This document shows positions 43,275 to 51,251 of a stretch of DNA of 64,000 nt, piece after piece. Each line of letters begins with the position of its first letter. Position 1 is the stretch's first letter. The notes below the pieces were generated by a model that was not told the DNA's origin, searched no databases, and saw nothing but the letters and a program-made list of their open reading frames with translations. Location: positions 223,274-287,273 of the forward strand of contig NZ_MRDL01000047.1 of the NCBI RefSeq assembly GCF_002008365.1, given 5' to 3'. The translations under genes and the position numbers were made by a program. This stretch comes from Rhizobium leguminosarum bv. viciae USDA 2370 (lineage in GTDB: Bacteria; Pseudomonadota; Alphaproteobacteria; Rhizobiales; Rhizobiaceae).

Positions 43275-43717
43275 CTTTTCCTCCATGATGTCCTTGATCG
43301 CGGCGAAAATAACTGACGCGAACGTAAAGGTAAACAGGGTCAATCGCTATCATGCTGGCCGGCTGAAAAACGCGAGAAAAAGCCGTTCGTCCAGCTTCCA
43401 AAGAGATCGCCTGCTGATTTCATGATGAACAATCCCTTTATTTTCAAATCTGAATCTTTCGTAAAATCCGCTCGAAAATCCTTAATTCGCAGGGAGTCCG
43501 ATGTTTAACGAAAATCCAATTTTACCAAGTGTTTGCACTTTGTTTGTCTCAAATTAATCATGCATTTTAGGCGTTTTTTGAAAGCCGTTTGGCATAGTGA
43601 ACCCATCAAACGAGCGGGGCAAACCCGCCGGACCGCAAGGGCCACAAGCCGCGATAGACGGCAAGGCCCAGAGGTAAAACAGGGTAAGTCATAAACAGGC
43701 TAACAGGGATAAAACCG
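43275..43717 (+). promoter_or_regulatory. Long AT-rich upstream region with a structured RNA element before the SEL1 gene
   Basis: The first 330 bp are unusually AT-rich with no ORF. Then two well-formed stems follow. Hairpin 1 is GCGGG-GCAAA-CCCGC at 43614-43628. Hairpin 2 (43639-43669) is GGGCC-ACAA-GCCG, loop CGATAGA, then CGGC-AA-GGCCC. The SEL1 gene starts 49 bp later. This may be a cis-acting leader or an independent small RNA. Confidence 0.5.
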
Positions 43718-43984
43718 ATGGCACGCTTTGAAATGCACAATGCTGAAACGGCCACCATGGGTGGCGACAACAGCGCCGATGTCTTCTGCGAAATGGGTCT
43801 GATGTATGCGACCGGCCGCGGCTGCGAAGTCGATCTCGTCTCAGCCCACAAATGGCTGAACATCGCCGCAATCAAGGGCAACGATCGCGCCGCCGAGCTT
43901 CGTGCCGACGTGGCCGCCGCCATGGACAAGATGCAGCTCGCAGCAGCGCTGCGCGCCGCCCGCGAGTGGATGACGGTTCACTAA
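43718..43984 (+). CDS. SEL1-repeat small protein
   Basis: An 88-residue protein with one SEL1-like repeat: FCEMGLMYATGRGCEVDLVS followed by AHKWLNIAAIKGNDRAAELR. No signal peptide is visible, so it is likely a cytosolic adaptor. It has a structured leader upstream and a good terminator downstream. Partner unknown. Confidence 0.85.
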   Translation: MARFEMHNAETATMGGDNSADVFCEMGLMYATGRGCEVDLVSAHKWLNIAAIKGNDRAAELRADVAAAMDKMQLAAALRAAREWMTVH

Positions 43985-44068
43985 GGAATTCGACAAGAGC
44001 AGCAATAACAACCTCGGAAAGAGGGAGCTGGCGGGGCGCTTTGGACGGGGCCGACGCAGGGAGAACGG

Positions 44069-44103
44069 AACCGCGACCGGATCCTCCACCGGCCGCGGTT
44101 TTT
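44069..44103 (+). terminator. Rho-independent terminator of the SEL1 gene
   Basis: AACCGCG and CGCGGTT pair, with an inner ACCGG/CCGG extension, followed by TTTTT. Located between convergent genes. Confidence 0.75.
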
Positions 44104-44108
44104 CCGTT

Positions 44109-45224
44109 TTATCGGCCGATCTCTTTCAGGACCTGCGGCAGCGTCTCTTCGAGCAACGCCATATCCGCTTCCGGCCCGACGCTGACGCGAATGCAGCGAT
44201 TGAGCGGCGCCACGCCAGGCATGCGGATGAAAACCCCGTGCTCCATCAGCCCGTCGACGATCGCCCTGGCATAAGCACCGTCGCGGCCGGTGTCGATCGC
44301 CACGAAATTCGTGGCCGAGGGCAGGGGCTCAAGACCGTTCGCCCGGGCGATACCGCCGATCCGCTCCCGCGCCGCATGGATTTTCCCGACCACCTCGACG
44401 AGATAGGCCTGGTCCTTGAGGGCGGCGAGCGCTGCGGCCGTTGCCAGCCGGTTCATGCCGAAATGATTGCGGATCTTGTCGAAGGCCTGCGCCGTGCCTG
44501 CTGTCGAGATCACGTAGCCGGTGCGTGAGCCGGCAAGTCCGTAGGCCTTGGAGAAGGTGCGGGTGCGAACGACGTTCGGCAGCTCGATCAGCGAGGAGAT
44601 CGACGGCAGCGAACCTGCCGGCCCCGTTTCGCTATAGGCCTCGTCGAGCACCATCAGTGTCGTCTCGGGCAGCGAACGGGCGAAAGCAACGATACTGTCG
44701 GCATCCCACCAACTGCCCATCGGATTATCAGGATTGGCGAAATAGACGAGCGGCGCATTCTCGCGCTTGACGGCATCGAGCAGGCCGTCGAGATCCTCGC
44801 GGTCGTTTGCGTAGGGAACGGTCACCAGCCGACCGCCGAAACCGGCGACATGGAAATTGAAGGTCGGATAGGCGCCGAGCGAGGTGATGACGGGCGCGCC
44901 CGGCTCGATCACCAGCCGGACGATCTGACCGAGCAATTCGTCGATGCCGCTGCCGATGGCGACATTGGCGGCCGAGACGCCGAGATGGGCTGCAAGCGCT
45001 TCCCTGAGCGCGAAGTTCTCCGGATCATTGTATTTCCAGATATTGCCGGCTTCCTCGCGCATCGCTGCAAACACGGAGGCGGCTGGGCCGAAGCCGTTCT
45101 CATTGGCGCCGATGCGCGCCGAAACGGCAAGCCCGCGCTGGCGCTCGATCGCCTCGGGGCCGACGAAAGGGACTGTGGAAGGCAGGGCGCTGGCAAGAGG
45201 TGTGAAGCGCGAAAAGGCGGACAT
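44109..45224 (-). CDS. HisC-like PLP-dependent aminotransferase
   Basis: A 371-residue fold-type I aminotransferase of the histidinol-phosphate aminotransferase-like group. It shows ARIGANENGFGP, NPDNPMGSWWDADSIVAF, VLDEAYSE and the lysine motif RTRTFSKAYGLAGSRTGY. The C-terminal RMPGVAPLNRCIRVSVGP binds the substrate carboxylate. It is isolated from his genes, so it may be a second HisC or act on another amino acid. ATG 45224 starts MSAFSRFTPLA; upstream residues look non-native. Confidence 0.88.
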   Translation of the reverse strand: MSAFSRFTPLASALPSTVPFVGPEAIERQRGLAVSARIGANENGFGPAASVFAAMREEAGNIWKYNDPENFALREALAAHLGVSAANVAIGSGIDELLGQIVRLVIEPGAPVITSLGAYPTFNFHVAGFGGRLVTVPYANDREDLDGLLDAVKRENAPLVYFANPDNPMGSWWDADSIVAFARSLPETTLMVLDEAYSETGPAGSLPSISSLIELPNVVRTRTFSKAYGLAGSRTGYVISTAGTAQAFDKIRNHFGMNRLATAAALAALKDQAYLVEVVGKIHAARERIGGIARANGLEPLPSATNFVAIDTGRDGAYARAIVDGLMEHGVFIRMPGVAPLNRCIRVSVGPEADMALLEETLPQVLKEIGR

Positions 45225-45319
45225 GCGACGGCAGTTTCCCGGACATAATGACAATTGGCGAAACAATAGGCCCGGGCACGGCCAACGCAAGCAAGATTAT
45301 TTCCGCAACTGCGGCCTGT

Positions 45320-45721
45320 TCAGGCGCGGAAGATCGGCGCACGCCGGGCGGCAATTGCCTCCATGTTGCCGACGAGGAAATCGGTGCGGACGACGCGGCG
45401 CAGAACCTCGGGGTCCATGATGTTGATGAACCGCACCCCGATGCGTTCCTTATGGCGATAGACCTCGGCGCAGCCGATGCGATAGGCGAGGCCAAGAATG
45501 TTGAGATAATAGTGCTTTGGCAGGCCGGCCGTGGTCGAGACGACGAAGGTGGCGCCACCCTGGGAGATATCGATGATCTCGGCGCTTCGCATGGAGACGC
45601 CTGTGAGGCATGGCCGGACGGCGACGATGCGGGCTGGCCGTTTGACGCTGAATTCTTCCCAGCGCAGGTCGTAGACGGCGGATTTGACCGTGGCAAGGTG
45701 TGTAGCGCGGAGCATAGTCAT
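45320..45721 (-). CDS. PilZ-domain protein
   Basis: A 133-residue single-domain PilZ protein. VKRPARIVAVRP precedes EIIDISQGGATFVV, which keeps the D-x-S-x-x-G c-di-GMP-binding motif. The barrel ends with ERIGVRFINI. ATG 45721 has GGAG with seven-base spacing. It probably binds c-di-GMP and is a paralogue of the degenerate copy at 48203-48535. Confidence 0.88.
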   Translation of the reverse strand: MTMLRATHLATVKSAVYDLRWEEFSVKRPARIVAVRPCLTGVSMRSAEIIDISQGGATFVVSTTAGLPKHYYLNILGLAYRIGCAEVYRHKERIGVRFINIMDPEVLRRVVRTDFLVGNMEAIAARRAPIFRA

Positions 45722-45763
45722 TCACATTCTCCGTCAGTCAGGACGCATTGGGGGTTTATCTCA

Positions 45764-45819
45764 ATCAAGCTGACCTTGATCTCATTCAGGCTGGCTTGAT
45801 CGAGCAACTGGTCTTGATC
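45764..45819. promoter_or_regulatory. Repeated TTGATC elements upstream of the PilZ gene
   Basis: TTGATC occurs at 45776, 45796 and 45814. The first forms the right arm of ATCAAG-N5-CTTGAT (45764-45780). Spacing of 20 and 18 bp is near two helical turns, compatible with cooperative binding of an unknown regulator. Confidence 0.35.
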
Positions 45820-45955
45820 CCAACCAAGGTCACATGAATGTTTTGCACATTCGTCAAATATAAAATTACAATTTTAACGAGTTCAAACTTTGTTCCCAAG
45901 CGGGACGCCTTCATGTTCATTATCGGGACGCGGTTTCCATTCCGAGCCTCCCGTT

Positions 45956-46357
45956 TCAGCCAAAAAATCTGACGGTAAGATATCCGCCGGCGGCGGTCAG
46001 CGCCGTTAGAGCCGTGCCCCAGGCCATGTCGACCAGGCTCATGACGACTGGCCAGTTGCGAAGCGTGGCAAGATTGGTGATGTCATAGGTTCCATAGGCC
46101 GCTAGTCCCAGAATGGCACCGTGGAGAAATGCGGTGGCGATCGAGCCTGCCGACAGCGCCGGCAGCATTGCAAGCACAACCACTGCGGCGGCGAAGAACA
46201 GGTAGAACAGTGCGCCGACCGCAAGATTGGGCGAGGGCAGCATCAGCGTTCCCAGTTGGTCGCGGTAGAAGTTGCGGGCGATGAGGCCGAGCCATATCCC
46301 GTCGCAGATGAGAAGGGTGAGAAAGGCGCCGGCATAGGCGAGCAGTGATGTCTTCAT
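45956..46357 (-). CDS. DUF2177-family membrane protein
   Basis: A 133-residue inner-membrane protein with four helices: LAYAGAFLTLLICDGIWLGL, FYLFFAAAVVVLAMLPAL, ATAFLHGAILGLAAYGTYDI and VDMAWGTALTALTAAGGYL. The CDGIWLG, YGTYDITNL and DMAWG segments are typical of DUF2177. CGGGAGATTGACA precedes ATG 46357. Function unknown. Confidence 0.88.
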   Translation of the reverse strand: MKTSLLAYAGAFLTLLICDGIWLGLIARNFYRDQLGTLMLPSPNLAVGALFYLFFAAAVVVLAMLPALSAGSIATAFLHGAILGLAAYGTYDITNLATLRNWPVVMSLVDMAWGTALTALTAAGGYLTVRFFG

Positions 46358-46519
46358 TGTCAATCTCCCGAACTTGGCCTTTCTACGCAGCAAGGACCGG
46401 CCGGATCGCCGCCCCGTTCGATTTCGGCGCAATTTTCCCGAACTCTTTCAATGGCCGAGCGTTGTGTCTTGATCGATGAAGCACGGCGCGCTTCGAATGA
46501 CGACAGCGAGGAGTTGAAG

Positions 46520-46966
46520 ATGACTGATGTCAAAATCCCTTGGGAATCATGGGTCGTGGTCTGCGATGGAGCCAAGGCTCTGATCATGCAGAATGCCGGC
46601 GATGCCCAACTGGTGAACCTGAAGGTGCTGGAAACCCTGACGCAGCCGAGCGCGCCGGATCGCGAGATTGGCGCCGATAAGCCTGGCCGAACCCATGCTG
46701 CAGACGGACTGAGCGGCAGCGCTGTCGAGGAGACCAGTTGGCAGGATCAGGCCGAAGCCGAATTTCTGAAACAGGTGGCGGGAAAGCTCGACGACTTGGT
46801 GCAGGAAAAGAAGGCCCGTCGCATCGTCCTCGTTGCACCGCCGAAGGCGCTTGGCACGCTGCGGCCGGCACTCCGCGCCGATACGCAGGCGGTGATCACC
46901 GCGGAAGTGGCGAAAGACTATACCAATATGCCGGTCGACGAGATCGAGCGGCATCTCGCCGCCTGA
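46520..46966 (+). CDS. Host attachment (baeRF-like) family protein
   Basis: A 148-residue protein of the family annotated as host attachment protein. It has WVVVCDGAKALIMQNAG near the start, a charged middle with ETSWQDQAEAEFLKQVAGKL, and the C-terminal RIVLVAPPKALGTLRPAL and DYTNMPVDEIERHL. The fold is related to release-factor-like RNase domains; the name comes from Agrobacterium work and the molecular role is unclear. ATG 46520 follows GAGGAGTTGAAG. Confidence 0.88.
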   Translation: MTDVKIPWESWVVVCDGAKALIMQNAGDAQLVNLKVLETLTQPSAPDREIGADKPGRTHAADGLSGSAVEETSWQDQAEAEFLKQVAGKLDDLVQEKKARRIVLVAPPKALGTLRPALRADTQAVITAEVAKDYTNMPVDEIERHLAA

Positions 46967-47030
46967 GCCGGCAAGAGCCTACCTATTAGTGAACGCGGGT
47001 CGAATGGCCCGCGTTTCTCATTCCGCCGCG

Positions 47031-47897
47031 TCAAGCGGACGGTCTCTGCCCGGCAAACAGCTCTTCATGATCTGCAAAGAGCGCCGCCAGACGGTCGATG
47101 ACGATCCTGACCTCCGGCCGTTGCCGTTCGTCGTCATGCGCAACGATCCACATCTCGTAAGTCAGTTCGTCGATCACTGGCCCGGCGCGGACGAGCCTGC
47201 GCTCCTGATCGCCGATGAAACAGGGAAGCACGCCGCGGCCGGCACCGCCGCGGATGAGGTAAAACAGCATATGCGGCGTGTTCGTCCAGCTGGTGATCCA
47301 ATAATCCGGCTGCTCGAAAGTCCATTTGTCGGCCGGCGTGACGGCGGTATCGGTGCCGAGCGAGATCCAGTTGCAATTCGTCTCGTCATAGCCGGCCGAC
47401 TGATAGGCCGCATGCGCCACCTAGACCGAACGGCGGATGGCGACGTTGCCGCTCTCCGGCCGGCTATGGCTAATGGCGATATGCGCCTCGCGGTAAGTGA
47501 AATCGACGCCCGTGTCGCGGGTCTTGTAGCACATGCGGAAACTGTCCTTCGGCGTCCAGACGTTGGCCAGATGGTCGGCGATGAAGCGCGAGGTCCAGCT
47601 GTCGGTGGCCGTCGAGACGATCGGCAGCGTCAGCACCTCGCCGCGCCAGTCGGAGATCGCGCGCGCCGCATCCTGCATCAGCCGGACGCGATCGAGCAAC
47701 GCCTGCCCATCCTTGGCCAGCAGATAGCCGGTAGGGCCGCGGCTGAACAGCGAGCGCCCCGTCACCCGTTCGAGCGCCAGCATGCGCCGGCCGATCGTCG
47801 GCGCGCTGAGCCCAGTGCGGGCCGCCGCCGCCGAAAGCCCGCCGCCTGTCGCAACATGGAAGAAAAGTTGCAGGTCGTCCCAGCTCGCATCTTTCAT
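47031..47897 (-). pseudogene. LysR-family regulator interrupted by an in-frame amber codon
   Basis: A 288-codon LysR gene with one TAG at 47421-47423. The N-terminal wHTH (DLQLFFHVATGGGLSAAAAR, APTIGRRMLALERVTGRSLF) and first half of the effector domain end at VAIRRSV. The second half continues in the same frame with VAHAAYQSAGYDETNCNW to the end at 47031. A single base change explains the lesion. The intact reading frame on both sides points to recent inactivation, sequencing error or readthrough. The DNA-binding half alone could still be made. Confidence 0.85.
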
Positions 47898-47988
47898 GGA
47901 TGAAAACCCCCTTTCTCCGGCGCCTCTACATCGGAAGGGCGCGAAGGCTTAGCTCAAGTGCTCCAGGAAATAGATGGAGGATGAAGCT

Positions 47989-48252
47989 ATGGATCTCAAC
48001 TGGGTTGTTCTCTTCAGGGAAATCGAAATCCGCAATCGGCGGATCCGCCGCGGTCCCTTGACCGATCCGCTTGCCGACCCGCTTGATCGTCCGGAATGGC
48101 GCGGATTTCTCTGGGCCGTTCCGATCATCGCACGTCTCGCCGCAAGACGAAGCGGCGAAACAAAGGAGACGTGCCGCGATGATTCACGGATCGGAAAAAG
48201 CCTCAGGTTTCGAAGTTCAATCGCAACACGTGGTGCAGGAATTCCGGATTGA
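47989..48252 (+). CDS. Hypothetical small protein (doubtful)
   Basis: An 87-codon ORF with GGAGGATGAAGCT before its ATG. The first 55 codons show rhizobium-like third-base GC (MDLNWVVLFREIEIRNRRIR). The 3' end overlaps the convergent PilZ gene. No homology is recognised. If it is not real, 47898-48202 is a gene-free spacer with nothing else evident. Confidence 0.35.
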   Translation: MDLNWVVLFREIEIRNRRIRRGPLTDPLADPLDRPEWRGFLWAVPIIARLAARRSGETKETCRDDSRIGKSLRFRSSIATRGAGIPD

Positions 48253-48535
48253 TCAGCATGTTGAAGCTGATCGTCACCAATTCGCCTTCGCGTTTGACCA
48301 CGGTCGCGCCGATCTCGTCATGGATGCCGAGGATTTCGAGGAAGAAATGGCTCGGTATTTCCAGGTTCGGGCTGACTTCGAGCAATGCGCCGGCAAGCGT
48401 GATCGTGCGGATCAGGCAGCGCACCTGCGTTCCGGTGCTGAGGTGATGGCCGACGAAGATGATGTTGCCGGGCCTGTCGAGATTGAATTCCCTGTAAGCA
48501 CGTTCCGGCTTGGGGTGTTCTGTGTCGAGGTGCAT
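48203..48535 (-). CDS. PilZ-like protein with degenerate ligand motif
   Basis: A 110-residue protein with PilZ-type strands: FNLDRPGNIIFVGHHLSTGT, LIRTITLAGALLEV and HFFLEILGIHDEIGATVV. The second motif reads T-I-T-L-A-G in place of D-x-S-x-x-G, so c-di-GMP binding is doubtful. The tail NMLINPEFLHHVLRL aligns with the PilZ protein at 45320-45721, indicating paralogy. Confidence 0.75.
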   Translation of the reverse strand: MHLDTEHPKPERAYREFNLDRPGNIIFVGHHLSTGTQVRCLIRTITLAGALLEVSPNLEIPSHFFLEILGIHDEIGATVVKREGELVTISFNMLINPEFLHHVLRLNFET

Positions 48536-48890
48536 CTGAAAGGCCCTTTTAGCCTCCGCTTGTTCTACGACAAGATATTAGCGGAAGAATGCTGACACTT
48601 GCTGAAGAACATCGGTAAAATTGAATGACTCTGGGAAACCTGCGGGAAAATCGCACCGATTTCGTGCAGATTTGCCCCAAAGTTGCGCATTCCCCAGCGC
48701 ATCCGCGCCATTCTTGACATGTCGGCGGCGTTCGCGCATACAAAGGCCGGTTCGAGGCACCGGCCGCTCGCGGATGAAAATCCATGGTGAAGCCCTCGCG
48801 ATCATGGTCACGGCCCCTTGTGCATGCTGACTGGCGGCAATGCGAGCTCCCATCCGCAGTCGAAGAGCATGCCTTTCGAAGGCTCACGCC
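48536..48890 (+). promoter_or_regulatory. Gene-free region with a promoter and hairpin leader
   Basis: TTGACA (48714-48719), a 17-bp spacer and CATACA (48737-48742) form a convincing sigma-70 type promoter for the gene at 48891. A hairpin GGCCGGT-TCGAGGC-ACCGGCC (48745-48765) begins right after it, inside the roughly 140-nt leader. The first 170 bp hold nothing notable. Confidence 0.6.
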
Positions 48891-49331
48891 ATGACGACGA
48901 CCTATCCTGCCATTGAAGAATTGAAGGCCCAGGCCAAGCGCCTGCGCCAGGCGATGAATGATCGCGGCACCCCGCTCACCCACAGTGCGGCCCTGGAAAT
49001 GATTGCACGCCAGCATGGCGCACGCGATTGGAATACGCTCGCAGCCCTGGCGGCAAAGCCCAATACCGCTCCGAAGACGCCGCTCTTCGTCGGCGCGCAT
49101 ATTCGCGGCCGTTATCTCAATCAGCCCTTCACCGGCGAAGTTCTGGCGCTTTCGGCCCTGCCGGGCGGCGATCTGCACAGGATCACCATCCATTTCGACG
49201 AGCCGGTGGATGTCGTCACCTTCGAGAGCTTTTCGGCCTTTCGCCAGCGTGTGAACGCGCAGATCGATGCCGACGGCGTCTCGCCGAGGAAGACCTCGAA
49301 CGGCGTGCCGCATCTGGTGCTCGATCTCTAG
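48891..49331 (+). CDS. Glyoxalase-superfamily-type small protein
   Basis: A 146-residue protein. The N-terminal helix ELKAQAKRLRQAMNDRG and ALEMIARQHGARDWNTLAAL are characteristic of a family annotated as glyoxalase superfamily protein; the C-terminal domain (FVGAHIRGRYLNQPFTGEVL, HRITIHFDEPVDVVTFESF) is beta-rich. Metal ligands of true glyoxalases are not obvious. ATG 48891 begins MTTTYPAIEEL; the frame extends 17 codons upstream without family similarity. Confidence 0.75.
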   Translation: MTTTYPAIEELKAQAKRLRQAMNDRGTPLTHSAALEMIARQHGARDWNTLAALAAKPNTAPKTPLFVGAHIRGRYLNQPFTGEVLALSALPGGDLHRITIHFDEPVDVVTFESFSAFRQRVNAQIDADGVSPRKTSNGVPHLVLDL

Positions 49332-49416
49332 ATTGTTTTTGTCCTTTTGAGGCCGTCCGGATCCGCATGACTTTTAAGCCGGATCGGACCCTGCCTCATA
49401 TCGCACGGATTTCTCC

Positions 49417-50784
49417 ATGACCGATCTTTCCCAAGGCAATGCCTTTCTTACCGGCTGGCTGACGGGCGTCTTCATCAAAACGGCGGCACCGATCGTCGCG
49501 ATCACCACCGTCAGCGGCCTGTTCACCGTCGTCGACGCCTATTTCCTCGGCGCCTATGTCGGCCCGGACGCGCTCTCTGCCGTCAGCCTGATTTTCCCGG
49601 GGCTGATGCTACTGATCGCTCTGCAATCGTTGGTCTCGAACGGCATGGCGAGTATCCTCGCCCGCCGGCTGGGTGCCGGCAATCGCGATGGGGCACGTCG
49701 GGTGTTTGCCGGCGCGCATGCGCTGGCACTCGCCGTCACCCTCATCCTCAATCTGGTCTACTGGAGCGTGGGCCGACAGGTCATCGGTACCGGTGCTGCC
49801 GGCAATGCCACTGTTACCCATGGCGCGATGCTGTTCATGGGCGCGATGATCGCTTTTGCGCCGATCAGTTTCTTCCTATCGCTGCATCTCGACGCATTGC
49901 GCTGCGAAGGCAAGATCGGCTTCATGACGCTGGTGACGCTGTCGGCCTCGCTGCTCAACATCCTCGCCAATTGGCTGTTCATGGCGGTGATGCATTGGGG
50001 CGTGCTCGGTTCGGCGGTCGGCTCCATCGCGTCGCAATTCGTCTGCCTCGCAGCCGTGCTCGCCTATCGCTGGCGCCGGCCGGCGGCACTGAGGCCTTTC
50101 CCGGGGTTGGCTCTCGCCGAATGGCGCGGCATCGTCGCCTTCGGCGCGCCGATGAGCCTCGGTTTCATCGGCATATCGCTGGCCTCGGCCGCCATTCTAA
50201 TCAACGTCTCGCTCTGGAGCGCGCATGACTATGTCGCGACGGTGGCCGCCTACGGCATCATCACCCGGATCATGACCTTCACCTATCTGCCGCTGCTCGG
50301 ACTCAGCATCGCGCTGCAGACGATTGCCGGCAACAATCACGGTGCCGGCCTCGGGCTGCGCGTCGGCCGCAGCCTGCAGATCGCCATGCTCGCAGCACTC
50401 GTCTATTGCACCCTGGTGGAGATCACCGTCGAATTGCTGGCTAGCCGCCTCGGTGCGGTCTTCGTCACCGATCCGGCGATCATCGCCGAGGTCAGGCGAA
50501 TTCTGCCCTGGACGATCGGCGCCTATTTTCTCTTCGGGCAGATGCTGATCCTGTCGTCCTATTTCCAGTCGATCGGCGATGCGCCGCGCGCTGCGATCTT
50601 CGGTCTGTCGCGGCCCTATCTGCTCACCCTGCCGCTCACCTTCCTGCTGCCCTTCGTCTTCGGTGAACAGGGAATCTGGATGGTGCCGGTCTTTGCCGAG
50701 GCAGGCATGTTCATCCTTGCTTTCCTGGTGCTGTCGCAGAACGCGAAACGCCGCGGCTTGCGTTATGGGCTTCTGCCCGTCTAG
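49417..50784 (+). CDS. MATE-family efflux transporter
   Basis: A 455-residue twelve-helix multidrug and toxin extrusion protein. Two homologous halves begin with APIVAITTVSGLFTVVDAYF and FGAPMSLGFIGISLASAAIL; signatures include GPDALSAVSLIFPGLML and NGMASILARRLGAGNRDGAR. It probably exports cationic compounds using a Na+ or H+ gradient. A strong bidirectional terminator follows. Confidence 0.93.
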   Translation: MTDLSQGNAFLTGWLTGVFIKTAAPIVAITTVSGLFTVVDAYFLGAYVGPDALSAVSLIFPGLMLLIALQSLVSNGMASILARRLGAGNRDGARRVFAGAHALALAVTLILNLVYWSVGRQVIGTGAAGNATVTHGAMLFMGAMIAFAPISFFLSLHLDALRCEGKIGFMTLVTLSASLLNILANWLFMAVMHWGVLGSAVGSIASQFVCLAAVLAYRWRRPAALRPFPGLALAEWRGIVAFGAPMSLGFIGISLASAAILINVSLWSAHDYVATVAAYGIITRIMTFTYLPLLGLSIALQTIAGNNHGAGLGLRVGRSLQIAMLAALVYCTLVEITVELLASRLGAVFVTDPAIIAEVRRILPWTIGAYFLFGQMLILSSYFQSIGDAPRAAIFGLSRPYLLTLPLTFLLPFVFGEQGIWMVPVFAEAGMFILAFLVLSQNAKRRGLRYGLLPV

Positions 50785-50845
50785 AGCAATTCCAGTAAAA
50801 GTGCGCAGCGGTTTTGTGTCCGGAATTGCGCAAAACAAAGATTTA
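50784..50845. repeat. Intergenic repeat-like element after the MATE gene
   Basis: GAGCAATTCCAG..., CAGCGGTTTTGTGTCCGGAA and TTGCGCAAAACAAAGA resemble a widespread rhizobial intergenic sequence with GCAATTCC/GGAATTGC inverted arms. Only one copy is in the window, so the call rests on recognition rather than on internal comparison. Confidence 0.45.
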
Positions 50846-50850
50846 GACGG

Positions 50851-50878
50851 AAAAGCCGCGCTCCGGAGCGCGGCTTTT
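50851..50878. terminator. Bidirectional terminator
   Basis: AAAAGCCGCGCTC-CG-GAGCGCGGCTTTT, a nearly perfect 28-bp palindrome, lies between the convergent MATE gene and the Cys-rich small gene. Confidence 0.85.
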
Positions 50879-50890
50879 GCCGATTGTCGG

Positions 50891-51052
50891 CTATTCCTTG
50901 CCATTCGAAGCGGCCGATGTCGCAGCTTCCGCCTCATTCAACGCCTCGGCGCATTCCTGGCAGCAGACTTCGACAGTCTTGCCGCCGAGCTTGACGGTGA
51001 TGGTCTCCGCGCCGAGTTCGCAGTCGCAGGCAGCGCATGTGGTGTTCTTCAT
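50891..51052 (-). CDS. Small cysteine-rich, probable metal-binding protein
   Basis: A 53-residue protein with Cys6, Cys9, Cys11 (TTCAACDCELG) and Cys30, Cys31, Cys34 (EVCCQECAEAL), a treble-clef or TRASH-like layout suggesting Zn or Cu binding. AGGAGG is eight bases before ATG 51052. The C-terminal tail is Ala/Glu-rich. Transcribed toward the terminator at 50851-50878. Confidence 0.8.
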   Translation of the reverse strand: MKNTTCAACDCELGAETITVKLGGKTVEVCCQECAEALNEAEAATSAASNGKE

Positions 51053-51145
51053 CTGGTGATCCTCCTGTTGGTCGTCCCCGGATCGGGACAGGCTCATAAG
51101 ATCATCGAAGACCGCATTGCCGCTGTCGAAATCTTTAGCGATCGA

Positions 51146-51247
51146 CCCCGCATAATTCCTTAAATCGGGATCGATTTAAGGAATTATTCGGGGATTCAAA
51201 GTGCTACAGCGTCCTTTGCGCGTCTGAAAAGACGCGCGGCGCTGTAG
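51146..51247. repeat. RIME-type two-palindrome repeat, copy 1
   Basis: Palindrome 1 (51146-51193) has arms with ATAATTCCTTAAATCG and CGATTTAAGGAATTAT. Palindrome 2 (51204-51247) is CTACAGCG...GCGCGTC-TGAAAA-GACGCGC...CGCTGTAG. Size and two-palindrome layout match the Rhizobium intergenic mosaic element (RIME). It lies between the Cys-rich gene and the AraC gene. Confidence 0.85.
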
Positions 51248-51251
51248 GCTT

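Noticed and set aside
43614..43669. Calling the SEL1 leader a c-di-GMP-I riboswitch
   Set aside because: Only the GCAAACC string is shared. The second half of the aptamer and the tetraloop/receptor arrangement are not seen.
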